Origin: Patagioenas fasciata
Lineage: Eukaryota > Chordata > Aves > Columbiformes > Columbidae
DNA: 64,000 nt
Direction of reading: 5' to 3'
NCBI RefSeq assembly: GCF_037038585.1
Contig: NC_092541.1
Location: 5,273,445-5,337,444, forward strand
The position numbers were made by a program, and so were the translations under genes. Below the pieces are notes generated by a model. That model was not told the origin of the DNA. It worked only from the letters and a program-made list of their open reading frames with translations, and ran no database searches. Each line of letters begins with the position of its first letter. The first letter of the stretch is position 1. Positions 23,291-34,189 of this stretch are shown one piece after another.

Positions 23291-23943
23291 TGGTGGAAAT
23301 TGCTTGCACACCACTCCAGTCCACACACAAGGGCACGTAAGCAAGCAGAAATGCCCACAAATGAGTAACTGTGAACTCACTCTGCAGCCCCCTCTGTCAG
23401 GACAAGGCCCCAGAAACACGGATAATGTTGGCATTGTTAAGAGACTGCCAGAGAGAACACAGGAGACCCAATCAACACACAAAGGCCTCCGCAGAGAAGT
23501 ATGACAAGGAAGAGAACCAAAAGCAGTGGTGAGGACCACCTCCTTGCAGAAGTAATGGCCAGGGAGCACCAGAGAGACCTTGGAGGGTGCGAGAAAGGGG
23601 ACAGGGCACATTGTCTCACTTGGGACCCCTTTGGCATGCAGGCAAGGATGACAGGGTCATAGAGCAGCAGGGGCCTTCCTGCCAATGGGGCTGCAAAGAA
23701 GACTACATGAGTTCTTGGGCACTGTGTCCCCAGCCTGCACATGAGCCTTCAGGCACTTGGAACTCATCTTCCGCGTGCATTGATGTGCTTATTTCCTAGG
23801 AATCCTTGGGTGTCCCACTCCAGCTCTGAAAAAGAGTCCCCAAGGGGCAGAGAATATGGTCAAACAAGGAAATGAAAAGACAGCTGTTCAGGAAACCAAA
23901 ACACAGCCCATATCATTAGCTGAGATGTTTTGCATTTGAGATA

Positions 23944-24074
23944 AGCTTCTCAGAAAATTATGAGTTCCACAGGAGTCTCCTTTGGGCCTGGGGCAAAACC
24001 GGACCAGTATAAAAGCCATCGCAGATCTTCACTCCCTCACCCACTTCTTTCTCCTTGTTCTCCATCGGAAAAAA
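23944..24074 (+). promoter_or_regulatory. Core promoter and exon 1 of keratin gene 4
   Basis: TATAAAAG at 24008-24015 and donor at 24075. This promoter is of a second subtype shared with gene 5: TTCCACAGGAGTCTCCT replaces the TTCCTCAAAGGGTTCT of genes 1-3. Confidence 0.8.
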
Positions 24075-24392
24075 GTGAGTTGGAAGCTCTGTCCTGTACT
24101 AGGGCTTGGGGCTGCCACTCTTGGGATGGGAGGAGGGAGAAGGCCTGGTGTGGAGAGGGACTGAGTCTGGGTTGTTTGGATTTGTGAGCTATGGGTTGGG
24201 TTGGGCTTTTCTGGGCCTGGTTCTCCCTTTGCACGGTGCTTGGGGAAACAGGGAAGGAGGTATATGGACCTTCCTGCACTGCTGTAACCTCCACACCTGC
24301 CAGGTACCGAGGGCTGCTTGTGGAGGGCAGGCAGGCTGCTCCTCACACACCCCAATGCTTGCCTCTCCCAGGTGCACCTTCAGCCACAAGAC

Positions 24393-24698
24393 ATGTCCTG
24401 CTGCAACCCCTGCCTGCCCTGCCAGCCCTGCGGCCCAACCCCGCTGGCCAACAGCTGCAACGAGCCCTGTTGCAGGCAGTGCCCGAGCTCCAATGTTGTC
24501 ATTGAGCCCTCCCCTGTGGTGGTGACCCTGCCTGGTCCCATCCTCAGCTCCTTCTCACAGAACACCGTGGTGGGCTCCTCCACCTCTGCTGCCGCTGGCA
24601 GAATCCTCAGCTGTAATGGAGTGCCCATCAACTCTGGGTGCTGTGACCTCTCCTGCTTCAGCAACCGCTATTGTGGCACGAGGTGCCTGCCTTGTTAA
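24393..24698 (+). CDS. Feather-type beta-keratin, gene 4
   Basis: 101 residues, identical in protein to gene 1 (Ala at residue 68), though its promoter and exon 1 belong to the gene 5 subtype. Intron 24075-24371, MSCC start 21 nt into exon 2, ATTAAA at 25119-25124. All 16 cysteines and the core [15 protein letters not shown] are kept. The mixture of a gene 5-like promoter and a gene 1-like coding exon points to gene conversion across exon 2. The ATG at 24318 is intronic. Confidence 0.95.
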   Translation: MSCCNPCLPCQPCGPTPLANSCNEPCCRQCPSSNVVIEPSPVVVTLPGPILSSFSQNTVVGSSTSAAAGRILSCNGVPINSGCCDLSCFSNRYCGTRCLPC

Positions 24699-27103
24699 AA
24701 CTGCCACAGGTGACCACCCTGAACGATTCCCAGGAACCCAGAAGATGGTAACGGACCGAACATGGAGATCCTAGCCGTTGTGTTCAGAGGGACTCAGCAT
24801 TCTCAATTTTACCTGCAAAAACAGGCATGAAGAGGTGTGCGTGGACTGTCTGAAAACATAGCCCTTGTCGAACTTGCCTTTTTCTCACTCTCTTGTCTCT
24901 CTCTCTTCTTTCTCTCTTGTTCTTCTCCCCTGGGTTGTGAGGACCCGTTAAACCTCATCCGTGGAAAGACCTGCTGCCCCATTCCATCTTGGGGGCAGTC
25001 AGGCAGACAGATGCCCAGTGCTATGTCCATCCTGGCTAAGGGGCAAGGCCCCAGCTACTCTTGGTTTACTCTGCAATGTGACCCCCACTCAGGGGATGTC
25101 CTTTCCCTCTTTCAACTCATTAAAGTTCTTCTGCATTCTAACCTGGGCCTCTGTGTTGTCCTTCTCCCTCCAGACAATTTCCATGTTTGCCAGATTTAAA
25201 GGTGTCACTCTGGGAACCTCTTGCAGGTACAAGAGGAACAGTCAGCATTCTGGGAGTAAGGGGAGGGTGAGACATGGGCAGTGGGCTCCTTTCAAGACAC
25301 TGTCCCTTGCAGCTGAGGAACATGTTCGTGACTCCTGCAGAGCCAGTAGCACTCAGGGCCTGGCTTTCTGCATGCCTGCACGCATGGTCTCCTCAGCCTT
25401 TTGAGCAACATCTGTAGATGATGGGGAGCTCACTTACCATTCAAGTGATGAGTCCACCTTCCCAGCCACACTGATGGGGGTGGTGGCACAAGGAGCTGGT
25501 TCTGCATCCAGCAGCACCTGCGACCACTTCCTGGCTTGTGGCTCTTGTTTCAAGAGGGCCCTGTGGCAAGTGTGGAAGTGTTTGTTATTGTGGATGTGTC
25601 ACAGGTTTCTCCTCACATGCCCTATGCTCCTCCCTGCCATCTCTCCCCAGTGCACCTCTGCCCACAAGGCATCTCTAGCCACCACGTCTCTGTCCTTCAG
25701 CTGAGGGCTACTGCTTGCCCACCTCCCTTTCTGGCTTCCAGCTACAAACCTGCACTGCTGCAGCACTGAAGCTCTCCTTGTGTTCTCTTAGCCTTCCTCA
25801 TAGAGCTTGCAGCCATCTTGTCTATCCGCTGACAGGATGCCAGTATTTTCTCCATACAGTTATAAGATGTGGAGTTGCTAAGTGCAGATGTGGTCTGTTA
25901 CCTGACAGCTCACTCTATCTATCTAGGAATGCTTATAGGAAGAGTACATAGGAGGATTTGTGATATCTGCAAAAGAGATGTGTGGAGTCTTGTTTACCCT
26001 TCCATACTCACAAGCTGTCACCCATGCCTTGCCATGCACCATCTACAGCCTCTCCTCTCACAAAAGCAGAGCTCCTGGATTATCTGAAGTGTCAGGATTA
26101 ACTCTCTACTCTCCCACACTGACAATCAACTGAACCGCTGTCCTGCTCCACCCTATCAGACACGCGTGTGTCACCAGCCTCTGCCAATCCCACCAAGGCT
26201 GCTGGGAAACCAGGATCATCTCACACTCCTCACACAACAAGATGCTCAGGATGATCCCAGGAAGAGGGAGATGAAGATTGTCAGCTGTTGTGCTCTTCGC
26301 CCTCTGCCAGCTCTAAGCCACCTCCAAACCTCAGCCCAACGTACAGAGCAAAACACTCTGAGGGCTGCCTGGGATCCCACACCTCTGCCCCAAGGAGCCT
26401 TTCTACTCTCATGGCCTCGTTATTAGAGCACTTGCTCAGCCAGATTAAGGAAATGAAGGTGCTTCCAATTCTCAGCCCCAGGCTCCCCAGGGACATGACC
26501 AGGTTTTCCAGTTTTTGGAGCTGCCAACTGGTGCAACCAAGTCACATCACAACTCTTCAAAAATGGTCTCGGTCATAAGAGAGTTCTGGACATCCTTGCA
26601 AGCACACATACCCTCTTGTAAAACTGCTGCCTGTTGTAAAACTCCAGGCCAGGTTGCTCAGGGGAAGAGCTTGTCTACCACAGGCAGCTAGGAACCTGCT
26701 GACAGTTCCCAGAACTGAAACTGCAGTGCTCACGCAGAAAGAGACAAAGGATGTGGAGAAGGAAACAACCCTCACAGTCATCTCCAGCAGGGGGAAGTGA
26801 TTCCTTGGTCAACTTCTCTGGCCACCTTCTGCGCTGCCAGAGTCAGGACAGCATCTGTGTCAGAGTACCGTGCTGAGCAGTGCTGCTTTTCTCCTGCATG
26901 ATGACACCAGTCCCAACTCTTCTCTTGTCTTCTCCACCCAGCACTTGTCCAGACATTCAGCTGGACTTCCTTCTCCTCAGGTCTTTCTGCTCACATGGTA
27001 AGTCTGTCCTTCTTACTGGCGAGAATGTCACTGGGCTGAAGTCATCCTCCATGACACTGGTTGTATTTTGCATGGATGTCAGGAAAGCATCGTTATCATC
27101 ATG

Positions 27104-28395
27104 TGTCAAGGTTTCATTGCAGGGTGACAATAAACCGTGGCAGATGCTTTGGTAGCCCCCATCCCCTTTTCCCCTCCCTTGATACAGGGAAGGAACAATT
27201 AATTAATTAACATTTAAAGACCTAACACTTAAAAGACTTAAAGAGCTAACAGAGAGCTAACCCTTAACCCACATCACTATTGCCTAAACTTGCTTAGTTT
27301 GTGTAACTTGTCGTACGAGAAACAGGAGTTCGCTGGCGCCTTGCAATGATAAAAAACCTTGGTGCATCCTTGGGTGAACTAGATAACAGAAACTTGGGCA
27401 CAGGGCAGGAGATACACCAGTTTTAACCAACTCAGCAGTCTGAGTCCTAACCAACTCATCACACCAGACCAAAGGTGACTGTGTACAGAGAAGAGGAGCC
27501 TGGTTCACGTTCGCTGCCCAGCTGCAACCAGGAGGAACCGGAGGTAGATACTATGGAAATGGTCTCCTGGAACTCATTGTAATAAGAACGGCCTTCTTGG
27601 AGACAGGTTGTGAATACGTTCCTAAAACTTTCATGAATATGTAACACTTCACTGCATATAACAAAGCTCACAGCTACTGGAAATTTCCACACGTCTTGGG
27701 TGGAGTTATCCCCCGTGTGTCCAGTGCTGTAAAATTACATACCTTCTTTACAGTCTCACAGGTTGTAAAGTCATTTCCGCGCCTCACCCTCAGCTCCTCC
27801 TCTCCTCACTAAGGAAAGGCAATAGGACAGCAAAGAGAGGGAAAAAGAAAGATGACTTGCAAGTCAGAAAGAATTTTAAATGTTTAACTAATGCTACTAA
27901 TAAAATAGGGAATATTACACAAAATATGCAAAACCAATCTTGAAATTCCCAGCAACTCAGCACCGGCTGCTCAGGCAGCAGCAGAGCGGGTACCCAGAAG
28001 TCCTGGGTTGGACTCTGCAGCAAACTGTAACTGGATTCAAGGATTCAGGGTCCGTCACTCGGCCTCAGATTTGCAGGGATGGCAGGCAGGGTCCTTCCCA
28101 GATGTTGGCCATAGTCAAAGAAGGTGGGGACTCTCATGATCTCCCACTTGTATACGAAGTACACGTGAATGGGATGGAATACTTAGTCGGTCAGTTTTAG
28201 TTACCTGTTCAGTTCACTACTCCTTGCCCCTCTCACTTACGGGACGTGCATCCTTATCAGCTACCTTGCATTCTGTTGCTATGTCTACCAATACATGTAT
28301 GCAACTTCAGAATGGTGTGGTTACTAAGAAGGACTTAGCTGTAAATAGAGTTCACTAAAAGCGAAATTGGTCTTGTTTGCAACAAAACCTGGACA
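27104..28395 (-). mobile_element. Solo LTR with nested insertion (unit 4)
   Basis: Same ends and nested segment as the copies in units 1 and 3, but more diverged. At about 27138 it keeps CGTGGCAGATGCTTTGG where units 1 and 3 are about ten bases shorter. Confidence 0.75.
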
Positions 28396-28968
28396 GAATT
28401 GTGGAATGATTTTCAGTGGGGTCCCAGAGGGAACAGTTCCCTCTATTACATGACAGATAAGCCATGGCTATTTTCAGTGATCCCCCAATGGGACAGCTTA
28501 TTCATGCCTTCTAATATCATAACTACACAGTTGATATCCCTATAAAATATAGGGTCTGCCATGGAAAACTCAGAGCAACTGCCACTCATTTTGACCAGGG
28601 TTCTGCATCTGTAGAGCAGCTGGCAAGCCTTGTCACAGGTGTATTCCACAGGTGTATTCCCCTGTGTATTCCCCAGTCCTATGTACTGGGATGGACGTTG
28701 CTCACCAAACGGTCCCACTGACTGTAGTATGAGGTGTCCACAAATCCCTACCACCAGCAACTACGACGCAAGGAAACACGGGTTGGTTGCATCACTTTGC
28801 ACCTCCACTCCAACCTTTCATCAACCACAGAAGTTAACTATACTGTGTTCAAGGCAATCTCAAATGCTTCCTGCCTATTACTTGTTTTGACAGAGGAAAT
28901 CCACACCTAGCTGTTTCAGTTGACCATTCTGTCAAAAAATGAAGGACACCAAACCAAAGAGATCTACA

Positions 28969-29151
28969 CCCTTCCCTTCCCTTCCCTTCCCTTCCCTTCC
29001 CTTCCCTTCCCTTCCCTTCCCTTCCCTTCCCTTCCCTTCCCTTCCCTTCCCTTCCCTTCCCTTCCCTTCCCTTCCCTTCCCTTCCCTGCCCTGCCCTGCC
29101 CTGCCCTGCCCTGCCCTGCCCTGCCCTGCCCTGCCCTGCCCTGCCCTGCCC
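28969..29151. repeat. (TTCCC)n to (TGCCC)n array, unit 4
   Basis: TTCCC pentamers to about 29086 change abruptly into about 13 TGCCC pentamers. One T-to-G variant has therefore spread as a block, typical of replication slippage. Confidence 0.97.
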
Positions 29152-29282
29152 TTCCTTTACCTGCCCTGTCCTCTTCCCTTTTACTTCTCTGCTCATTTCC
29201 CACCCAGTCCTTTTTCAAGCACTCTTACTCCATTCTGCCTCCCATGCTTCAGAGAGGAACTTGCCGTAAGTGGGTGCTCCCA

Positions 29283-29545
29283 GAACATCCACCATCTCTT
29301 CACATCCCAATGAAGAACAGTGTTTCCCACTTTCTTAACACTTGCTCCACCTTCTCTATCTTTGAGCCCCAGATCACTGTTTTGAGGAAAGACAGCACCA
29401 TCACTGTTGAAGACAAACCATCCTCTGTCCCAGGAGAGGCTGGTAGGGCAGCAGATGAAGATGAAGGACAATAGCTTAAAGTAGAGTATAATCAGGCCTC
29501 AGGTCTGCCAATGCAACGGCACAGACCTTTCCTCGTTTGACACTG
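29283..29545 (-). pseudogene. Olfactory-receptor relic, C-terminal part only (unit 4)
   Basis: Matches the distal part of the relics in units 1-3 and is cut off at about 29547 by the unit fusion, so the TM3 block is missing. Confidence 0.5.
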
Positions 29546-29603
29546 GGAACCTTTCTACTCTCATGGTCTAGTTATTAGAGCACTTGCTCAGTCAGACTTC
29601 CTT

Positions 29604-29760
29604 CTTCCCTTCCCTTCCCTTCCCTTCCCTTCCCTTCCCTTCCCTTCCCTTCCCTTCCCTTCCCTTCCCTTCCCTTCCCTTCCCTTCCCTTCCCTTCCCT
29701 TCCCTTCCCTTCCCTTCCCTTCCCTTCCCTTCCCTTCCCTTCCCTTCCCTTCCCTTCCCC
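29604..29760. repeat. (TTCCC)n array of the fused extra unit
   Basis: About 157 bp of TTCCC, then CCCTTTT-rich variants to about 29790. Confidence 0.97.
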
Positions 29761-29829
29761 CTTTTCCCTTTTCCCTTTTTCTTCACTTCTTGTTTCCCAC
29801 CCAGTGTGTAGAACCTTCTCCAGAGCCAT

Positions 29830-30650
29830 TGTAACCTCTCCTCCCCAAGCCCAGCTCCAGAAAGAAGTTTGCACAAGTTTGTTGCTCTCAGTCCTTACAA
29901 CATCCTTGTTCGTCCTGGTGAAGACCACTCTTTCCCACTTTCTACCACTTCCCTCACCTTCTGTATCTTTGGACTCTAAATCAGTGTTTTGAGGAAAGGC
30001 AACACCAGTGCTGTTGAATACAACACTCCCATTTCTTAGAAAATGGTGGTAGGAAGGTGGGTGAAGATCATGGACCATGCATGGTCTTAAGAAAAGCACT
30101 GCCATATTAGGAGGCATGTCACTTGTATTCTGTATTATCATATCCACTGCCCTGGTGAAGAGCTGAATGACCCCACAGGAGCCCAGCAAGGCCTGGAAGA
30201 ACACCAGACAACTGGTGCCTCCATTAGCGACAAGGAGCACACCAGTCCAGCAGCCCTCAGCACAGGCCAGCAAGGGACATACCTCACAGATCGAGCAGTC
30301 AATGGTATTGGTGCTGTAGCTGGGCAAACAGAGGGCGAGTACCACTGGTGCCAACAAGGGGAGAGTAGCCCTAGCCCTCAGACCTGCCAGTGCAATGACG
30401 CAGACCTTCCCTTGCATGACACTGGGGACTCCTGGGACTGGCACATGGCCATAGATTTGCCATAAGACTTGACTGTGAGCAGGAAGAGATGGGACACACT
30501 ACTGCCAAAGAAGCCTGTTCTCTCCACAGATAGGAAATCCAACAGAATCTAGAACTTAGTGATCAATGAGTAGCCAATCACCTAGGCCCAGAAACCCAGA
30601 ATTGTTTAGGTTGGAAGGCGCCTCTGGAGACGGACAGTTCTAATCATCTT
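29830..30650 (-). pseudogene. Olfactory receptor pseudogene, best-preserved copy
   Basis: Minus strand. From about 30580 downwards: LLDFLSVERTGFFGSS (end of TM2, extracellular loop 1), FLLTVKSYGKSMAMCQ (TM3, MAYDRYVAIC motif decayed). Then, after one frameshift near 30425, PSVMQGKVCV, LPSYSTNTIDCSICEV, CPLLACAEGCWTGVLLVANG (extracellular loop 2 and TM5), MAVLFLRPCMVHDLHPPS (TM6/loop 3) and VVFNSTGVAFP (TM7). Order and spacing match a class II olfactory receptor; the TG(V)LLVANGGTS stretch is reminiscent of family 4. The DRY motif and several loop cysteines are lost, so it is non-functional. The 289-codon open frame (29575-30444) also runs through the TTCCC array, which is accidental. Confidence 0.75.
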
Positions 30651-30790
30651 GCTCAGAGTAGGGTCAACAAGAGCAGGTTAATCAGGACACAGCCCTGAAA
30701 ATGTCCTAGAACAGAGACTCCACAAGCTACCTGGACAAGGTGTCTTGCGCTTGGTAACCCTAACACTAAAAGAATTTTTGCTCATGCCTA
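30590..30790 (-). mobile_element. Old CR1 relic (fused extra unit)
   Basis: GGTTGGAAGGCGCCTCTGG, CAGAGTAGGGTCAACAAGAG and AGACTCCACAAGCTACCTGG follow the order of the CR1 3' region on its reverse strand. It keeps CR1 features lost in units 1-3. Between here and the gene 5 promoter (30791-31466) I see only unit-type spacer and the conserved distal promoter block. Confidence 0.65.
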
Positions 30791-31466
30791 GATGGAATTT
30801 CCGGGGACACTACTCCAATGTGCACTCAAGGGCAAGTAAACAAGTGCAAATGCCTACACATAAGCAACTGTGAACTCACCCGACAACTGGGGCGATTGGA
30901 AGCACCCAGTGGCAGGACAAGGCTCCAGACACACTGATGGTGTTGACATTGGTAGGGAACTGCCAGAGAGAGCCCGGAGAGAGGAGGAGACCCATCAGGG
31001 GAACAAGAGAGCCTCCCCAGAGCTGTATGAGGAATAAGAGAATCAAAAGTGGCCCCGCTGACCATCCACCTTACAGAGAGAAGGGCCACTGAGCAGCAGA
31101 GACACCTTGGATTGTGAGAAAAGGGGACAGGGCACATTGTCTCACTCAGGGGCCCTTTTGCCATCCAGGTGAGGATGAAAGGATTGGGAGCTGCAGGGCC
31201 CTTACTGCCAATGGGGGTGCAAACAATACATGAGTGCCCCAGCCCTACGTTCCCAGCCTGCACGTGAGCCTTCAGGCACTTGGAACTCATCTTCCGCATG
31301 CATTGATGTGCTTATTTCCTAGGAATCCTTGGGTCTCCCACTCTAGCTTTGAAAAAGAGCCCTCAAGGGGCAGAGAATATGGCCAAACAAGGAAATGAAA
31401 AGACAGCTGTTCAGGAAACCAAAACACAGCCCATATCATTAGCTGAGATGTTTTGCATTTGAGATA

Positions 31467-31597
31467 AGCTTCTCAGAAAATTATGAGTTCCACAGGAGTC
31501 TCCTCTGGGCCTGGGGCAAAGCCGGACCAGTATAAAAGCCATCGCAGATCTTCACTCCCTCATCCACTTCTTTCTCCTTTTTCTCCATAGGAAACAA
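31467..31597 (+). promoter_or_regulatory. Core promoter and exon 1 of keratin gene 5
   Basis: TATAAAAG at 31531-31538, exon 1 about 31561-31597, donor at 31598. Same subtype as gene 4. Confidence 0.8.
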
Positions 31598-31928
31598 GTG
31601 AGTTGGAAGCTCTGTCCTGTACTGGGGCTTGGGGCTGCCACTTCTGGGAGGGGAGCCAGAAGAAGGTCTGGCATGGAGAGTGACTGAGTGTGGGCTGTGC
31701 AGATTTGTGAGGTGTGGGTTAGGGAAGAGCTTTTCTGGACCTGATTCTCTTCGCACAGTGCTTACGTAGACAGGCAAGAAGGTACATGGGTCTTCCCACA
31801 CTGCTCTAACCTCTCCATCTGGCAGATACCTAAGACCGCTTGTGGTGGGCAGACAGGCTGCTCTTCACAAACTCCAATGCTTCTTTCTTTCCTTCCCTCT
31901 CTTACAGGTACACCTCCAGCCACAAGAC

Positions 31929-32234
31929 ATGTCCTGCTGCAACCCCTGCCTACCCTGCCAGCCCTGCGGCCCAACCCCACTGGCCAACAGCTGCAATGAG
32001 CCCTGTTGCAGACAGTGCCAGAGCTCCAACGTTGTCATTGAGCCCTCCCCCGTGGTGGTGACCCTGCCTGGTCCCATCCTCACCTCCTTCTCACAGAACA
32101 CTGTTGTGGGCTCCTCCACGTCCGCTGCCGTTGGTGACATCCTCAGCTGTAATGGAGTGCCCATCAACTCTGGGTGTTGTGACTTCTCCTACTTCAGCAA
32201 CCGCTACTGCGACACAAGGTGCCTGCCTTGCTAA
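31929..32234 (+). CDS. Feather-type beta-keratin, gene 5 (diverged)
   Basis: 101 residues, 15 cysteines. Against genes 1-4 it has Gln31 for Pro, Thr52 for Ser, Asp70 for Arg, Phe86 for Leu, Tyr88 for Cys and Asp95 for Gly. The core [13 protein letters not shown] and the ends MSCCNPC and RCLPC are unchanged. Intron 31598-31907, start 21 nt into exon 2, ATTAAA at 32646-32651. It is the oldest-looking array member and seems to have escaped the homogenisation that keeps genes 1-4 alike. Position at the array end fits this. Confidence 0.95.
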   Translation: MSCCNPCLPCQPCGPTPLANSCNEPCCRQCQSSNVVIEPSPVVVTLPGPILTSFSQNTVVGSSTSAAVGDILSCNGVPINSGCCDFSYFSNRYCDTRCLPC

Positions 32235-33127
32235 AGCTGTGGCATGTGGCCCCAGTGAAGTAAATCCAGGAATCTAGAAGATGGTAACTGACTGAGCATG
32301 GAGATCCTGGCTATTGTTTTCAGAGGGACTGAGCATTCTTGACTCCACCTGCAACAAATGCAGGGAGCGGCATGCCTGGGCTTTCTGAAAACATGGCCCT
32401 TGTCTAACTTGCTGTGTTCTCACTCTCTTGTCTCTGTCTCTTCTGCTTCTTCTGTTTCCTTGGGCTGTGAGCACCTGCTAAGCCTCATCCAAGGACAGAC
32501 CTCCTGCCACTTTGCTTCTCTGGGGCAGGCAGGCAGATGCACAGTGCGAAGTCCACCTTGGGAAAGGGGCAAAGACCCCCAGGTACCCCTGGTGCTCCCT
32601 GAACCATGGCCCCCACTCAGGGGACCTCCTTTCCTTTTTCAGTTCATTAAAGTTCTGCCGCATCCCAGCCTTGGCCTCTGTGTTGTCCTTCTCTCTCCAG
32701 ACAATCTCCACAGAACTTGTAGGTACAAGAGGAACTGTCAGTATTCCAGGAGTAAGGGGAGGGTGAGACACTGTCAGCGGGCTCCCTTTAAGACACTGTC
32801 CCTTGCAGCTGAGGAACATGTTCCTGGTTCCTACAGAACCAGCAGCACTCAGGGCCTGGTTCTCTGCATGCCTGAACACAAATGGCCTCCTCAGCCTTTG
32901 AGCACAACCTGCATATCATGGGGAGCCCCACCACTGTCTGAGTGAGAATTTCATCTTTGTGGCCGCACTGGTGGGTGGTGATGGCACTGGGAACTGGTTC
33001 TGCATCCAGCAGCCTCTGGGAGCACATCCTGACTGGTGGTTCTTGCTTCAGGTGGATCCTATGGCAGGTGTGGTGGCAGTGGTTGCTTGACAGGTTGCTG
33101 CTCTCATGTTCCTGTGCTCCTCCCTGC

Positions 33128-33205
33128 CATCTCCCCCCAGTGCGCTTCTGCCCACAAGACATCTCCTGCTACCCCTGCTCCACCCTACTGGACAACCATG
33201 TGTCA
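33128..33205 (+). pseudogene. Partial keratin pseudogene, exon 2 start (unit 5)
   Basis: A CCCCCCAG acceptor-like site is followed by a 5' UTR-like TGCGCTTCTGCCCACAAGAC, then ATCTCCTGCTACCCCTGCTC. The latter aligns with ATGTCCTGCTGCAACCCCTG of the intact genes, with the start codon changed to ATC. Homology ends within ~30 bases after that. Confidence 0.5.
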
Positions 33206-33972
33206 CCAGCCTCTGCCAGTCCACCAAGGCTGCTGGCAAAGCTGGACCATGTCACACTCCTCACTCAACAAGGTGTCCAGGGAGTTCCTAGGAAGTTGGG
33301 GCTGAAGCTTGTCAGCTGCTGTGCTCTCCTCCCTCTGCCAGCTCTAAGCCATCTCCAAACCTCAGCCCAAGGGGTGCAGAGCAAAACACTCTGAGGACTG
33401 CCTGGGATTCCACACCTCTGTCCCAGGGAGTCTTTCTTCTCACATGGCCTAGTTGATAGAATATTTGCTCTGCCAAACTAAAGGAATTAAGCTGCCATGT
33501 CTGCTGGGCTCCAGGTTCCTCAGAAGTATCAAAGGTTTTCCAGTGCTGAGAGCCACCAACTGGAGCAGCCAGACTATGGCTCAACATTTAAAATATCTTC
33601 TTGGTCACAAGGGCCCTGGACGTCCTTGCAGACACACATACCCTCTTGTAAAACTGCTGCCTGTTGTAGAACTCCAGGCCAGGTTGCTCATGGGAAGTGC
33701 ATGCCTACCACAGGCAGCTAGGATCCTGTTGACAGTTTCCAGAACTGGAACTGCAGTGCTCAGGCAGAATGAGACAAAAGAGGTGACCAGGTAAACAACG
33801 CTCATATCCATCTCCAGCATGGCAAAATTTTCCCTGTTCAACTCCTCTCACCACCCAGTGCACTGTCAAAATCAGAGCAGCATCTGTGTCAGATCACCAT
33901 GCTGAACAGTGCTGCTTTTCTCCTGTGTGATGACATATTAGGCTCTTATACATGGGCCTTGCCTTGTATTAT
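33206..33972. other. Unit 5 spacer
   Basis: Homologous to 8330-9080 of unit 1 without the insertions of that unit. No gene recognised. Confidence 0.5.
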
Positions 33973-34086
33973 ATCTCCTCTCCTCTCCTCTCCTCTCCTC
34001 TCCTCTCCTCTCCTCTCCTCTCCTCTCCTCTCCTCTCCTCTCCTCTCCTCTCCTCTCCTCTCCTCTCCTCCCCTCTCCTCTCCCTC
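33973..34086. repeat. (TCTCC)n array
   Basis: About 110 bp of TCTCC pentamers, a different motif from the TTCCC arrays, at the end of the tandem block and directly before the inverted pseudogene. Confidence 0.97.
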
Positions 34087-34189
34087 TTTTTTTCTGTCCC
34101 TCCTCTCCCTTCTTTCACAGTCATCCATTTTTCCCAGGATAGGACCCTCAGACTAAATCTTCCATGGAATGAACTGTTTAAATATTTTT

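Larger units (their letters stand above)
17089..23943 (+). repeat. Keratin tandem repeat unit 3 (about 6.9 kb, mosaic)
   Basis: Up to about 19080 it follows unit 2 (for example TACTAAAGTCAGATGTGGTC at 19021). From about 19100 to the unit end it follows unit 1 almost base for base, including the LTR. It exceeds unit 1 by about 250 bp because its TTCCC array is longer. Confidence 0.9.
23944..31466 (+). repeat. Keratin tandem repeat unit 4 plus a fused keratin-less unit
   Basis: Unit 4 proper runs to about 29547, where it breaks off within its olfactory-receptor relic. There it jumps to sequence matching 8563 of unit 1 (CCTTTCTACTCTCATGG), then to a second TTCCC array, a longer receptor relic and a second CR1 relic. 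The fused part (about 29548-31466) is an extra unit without a keratin gene. Confidence 0.85.
31467..33940 (+). repeat. Keratin tandem repeat unit 5 (last, partial)
   Basis: Homology to the other units runs from the promoter through the keratin gene and spacer to about 33930. It ends there at a different simple repeat. It never contained, or has lost, the LTR, receptor relic and CR1 relic. Confidence 0.85.

Noticed and set aside
11142-29760. CRISPR-like array of regularly spaced repeats
   Set aside because: Repeats are uninterrupted pentamers without spacers, in an avian genome.
29575-30444. 289-codon minus frame as a novel gene
   Set aside because: It is an olfactory-receptor relic joined to a simple repeat; frameshifted, lost DRY motif.
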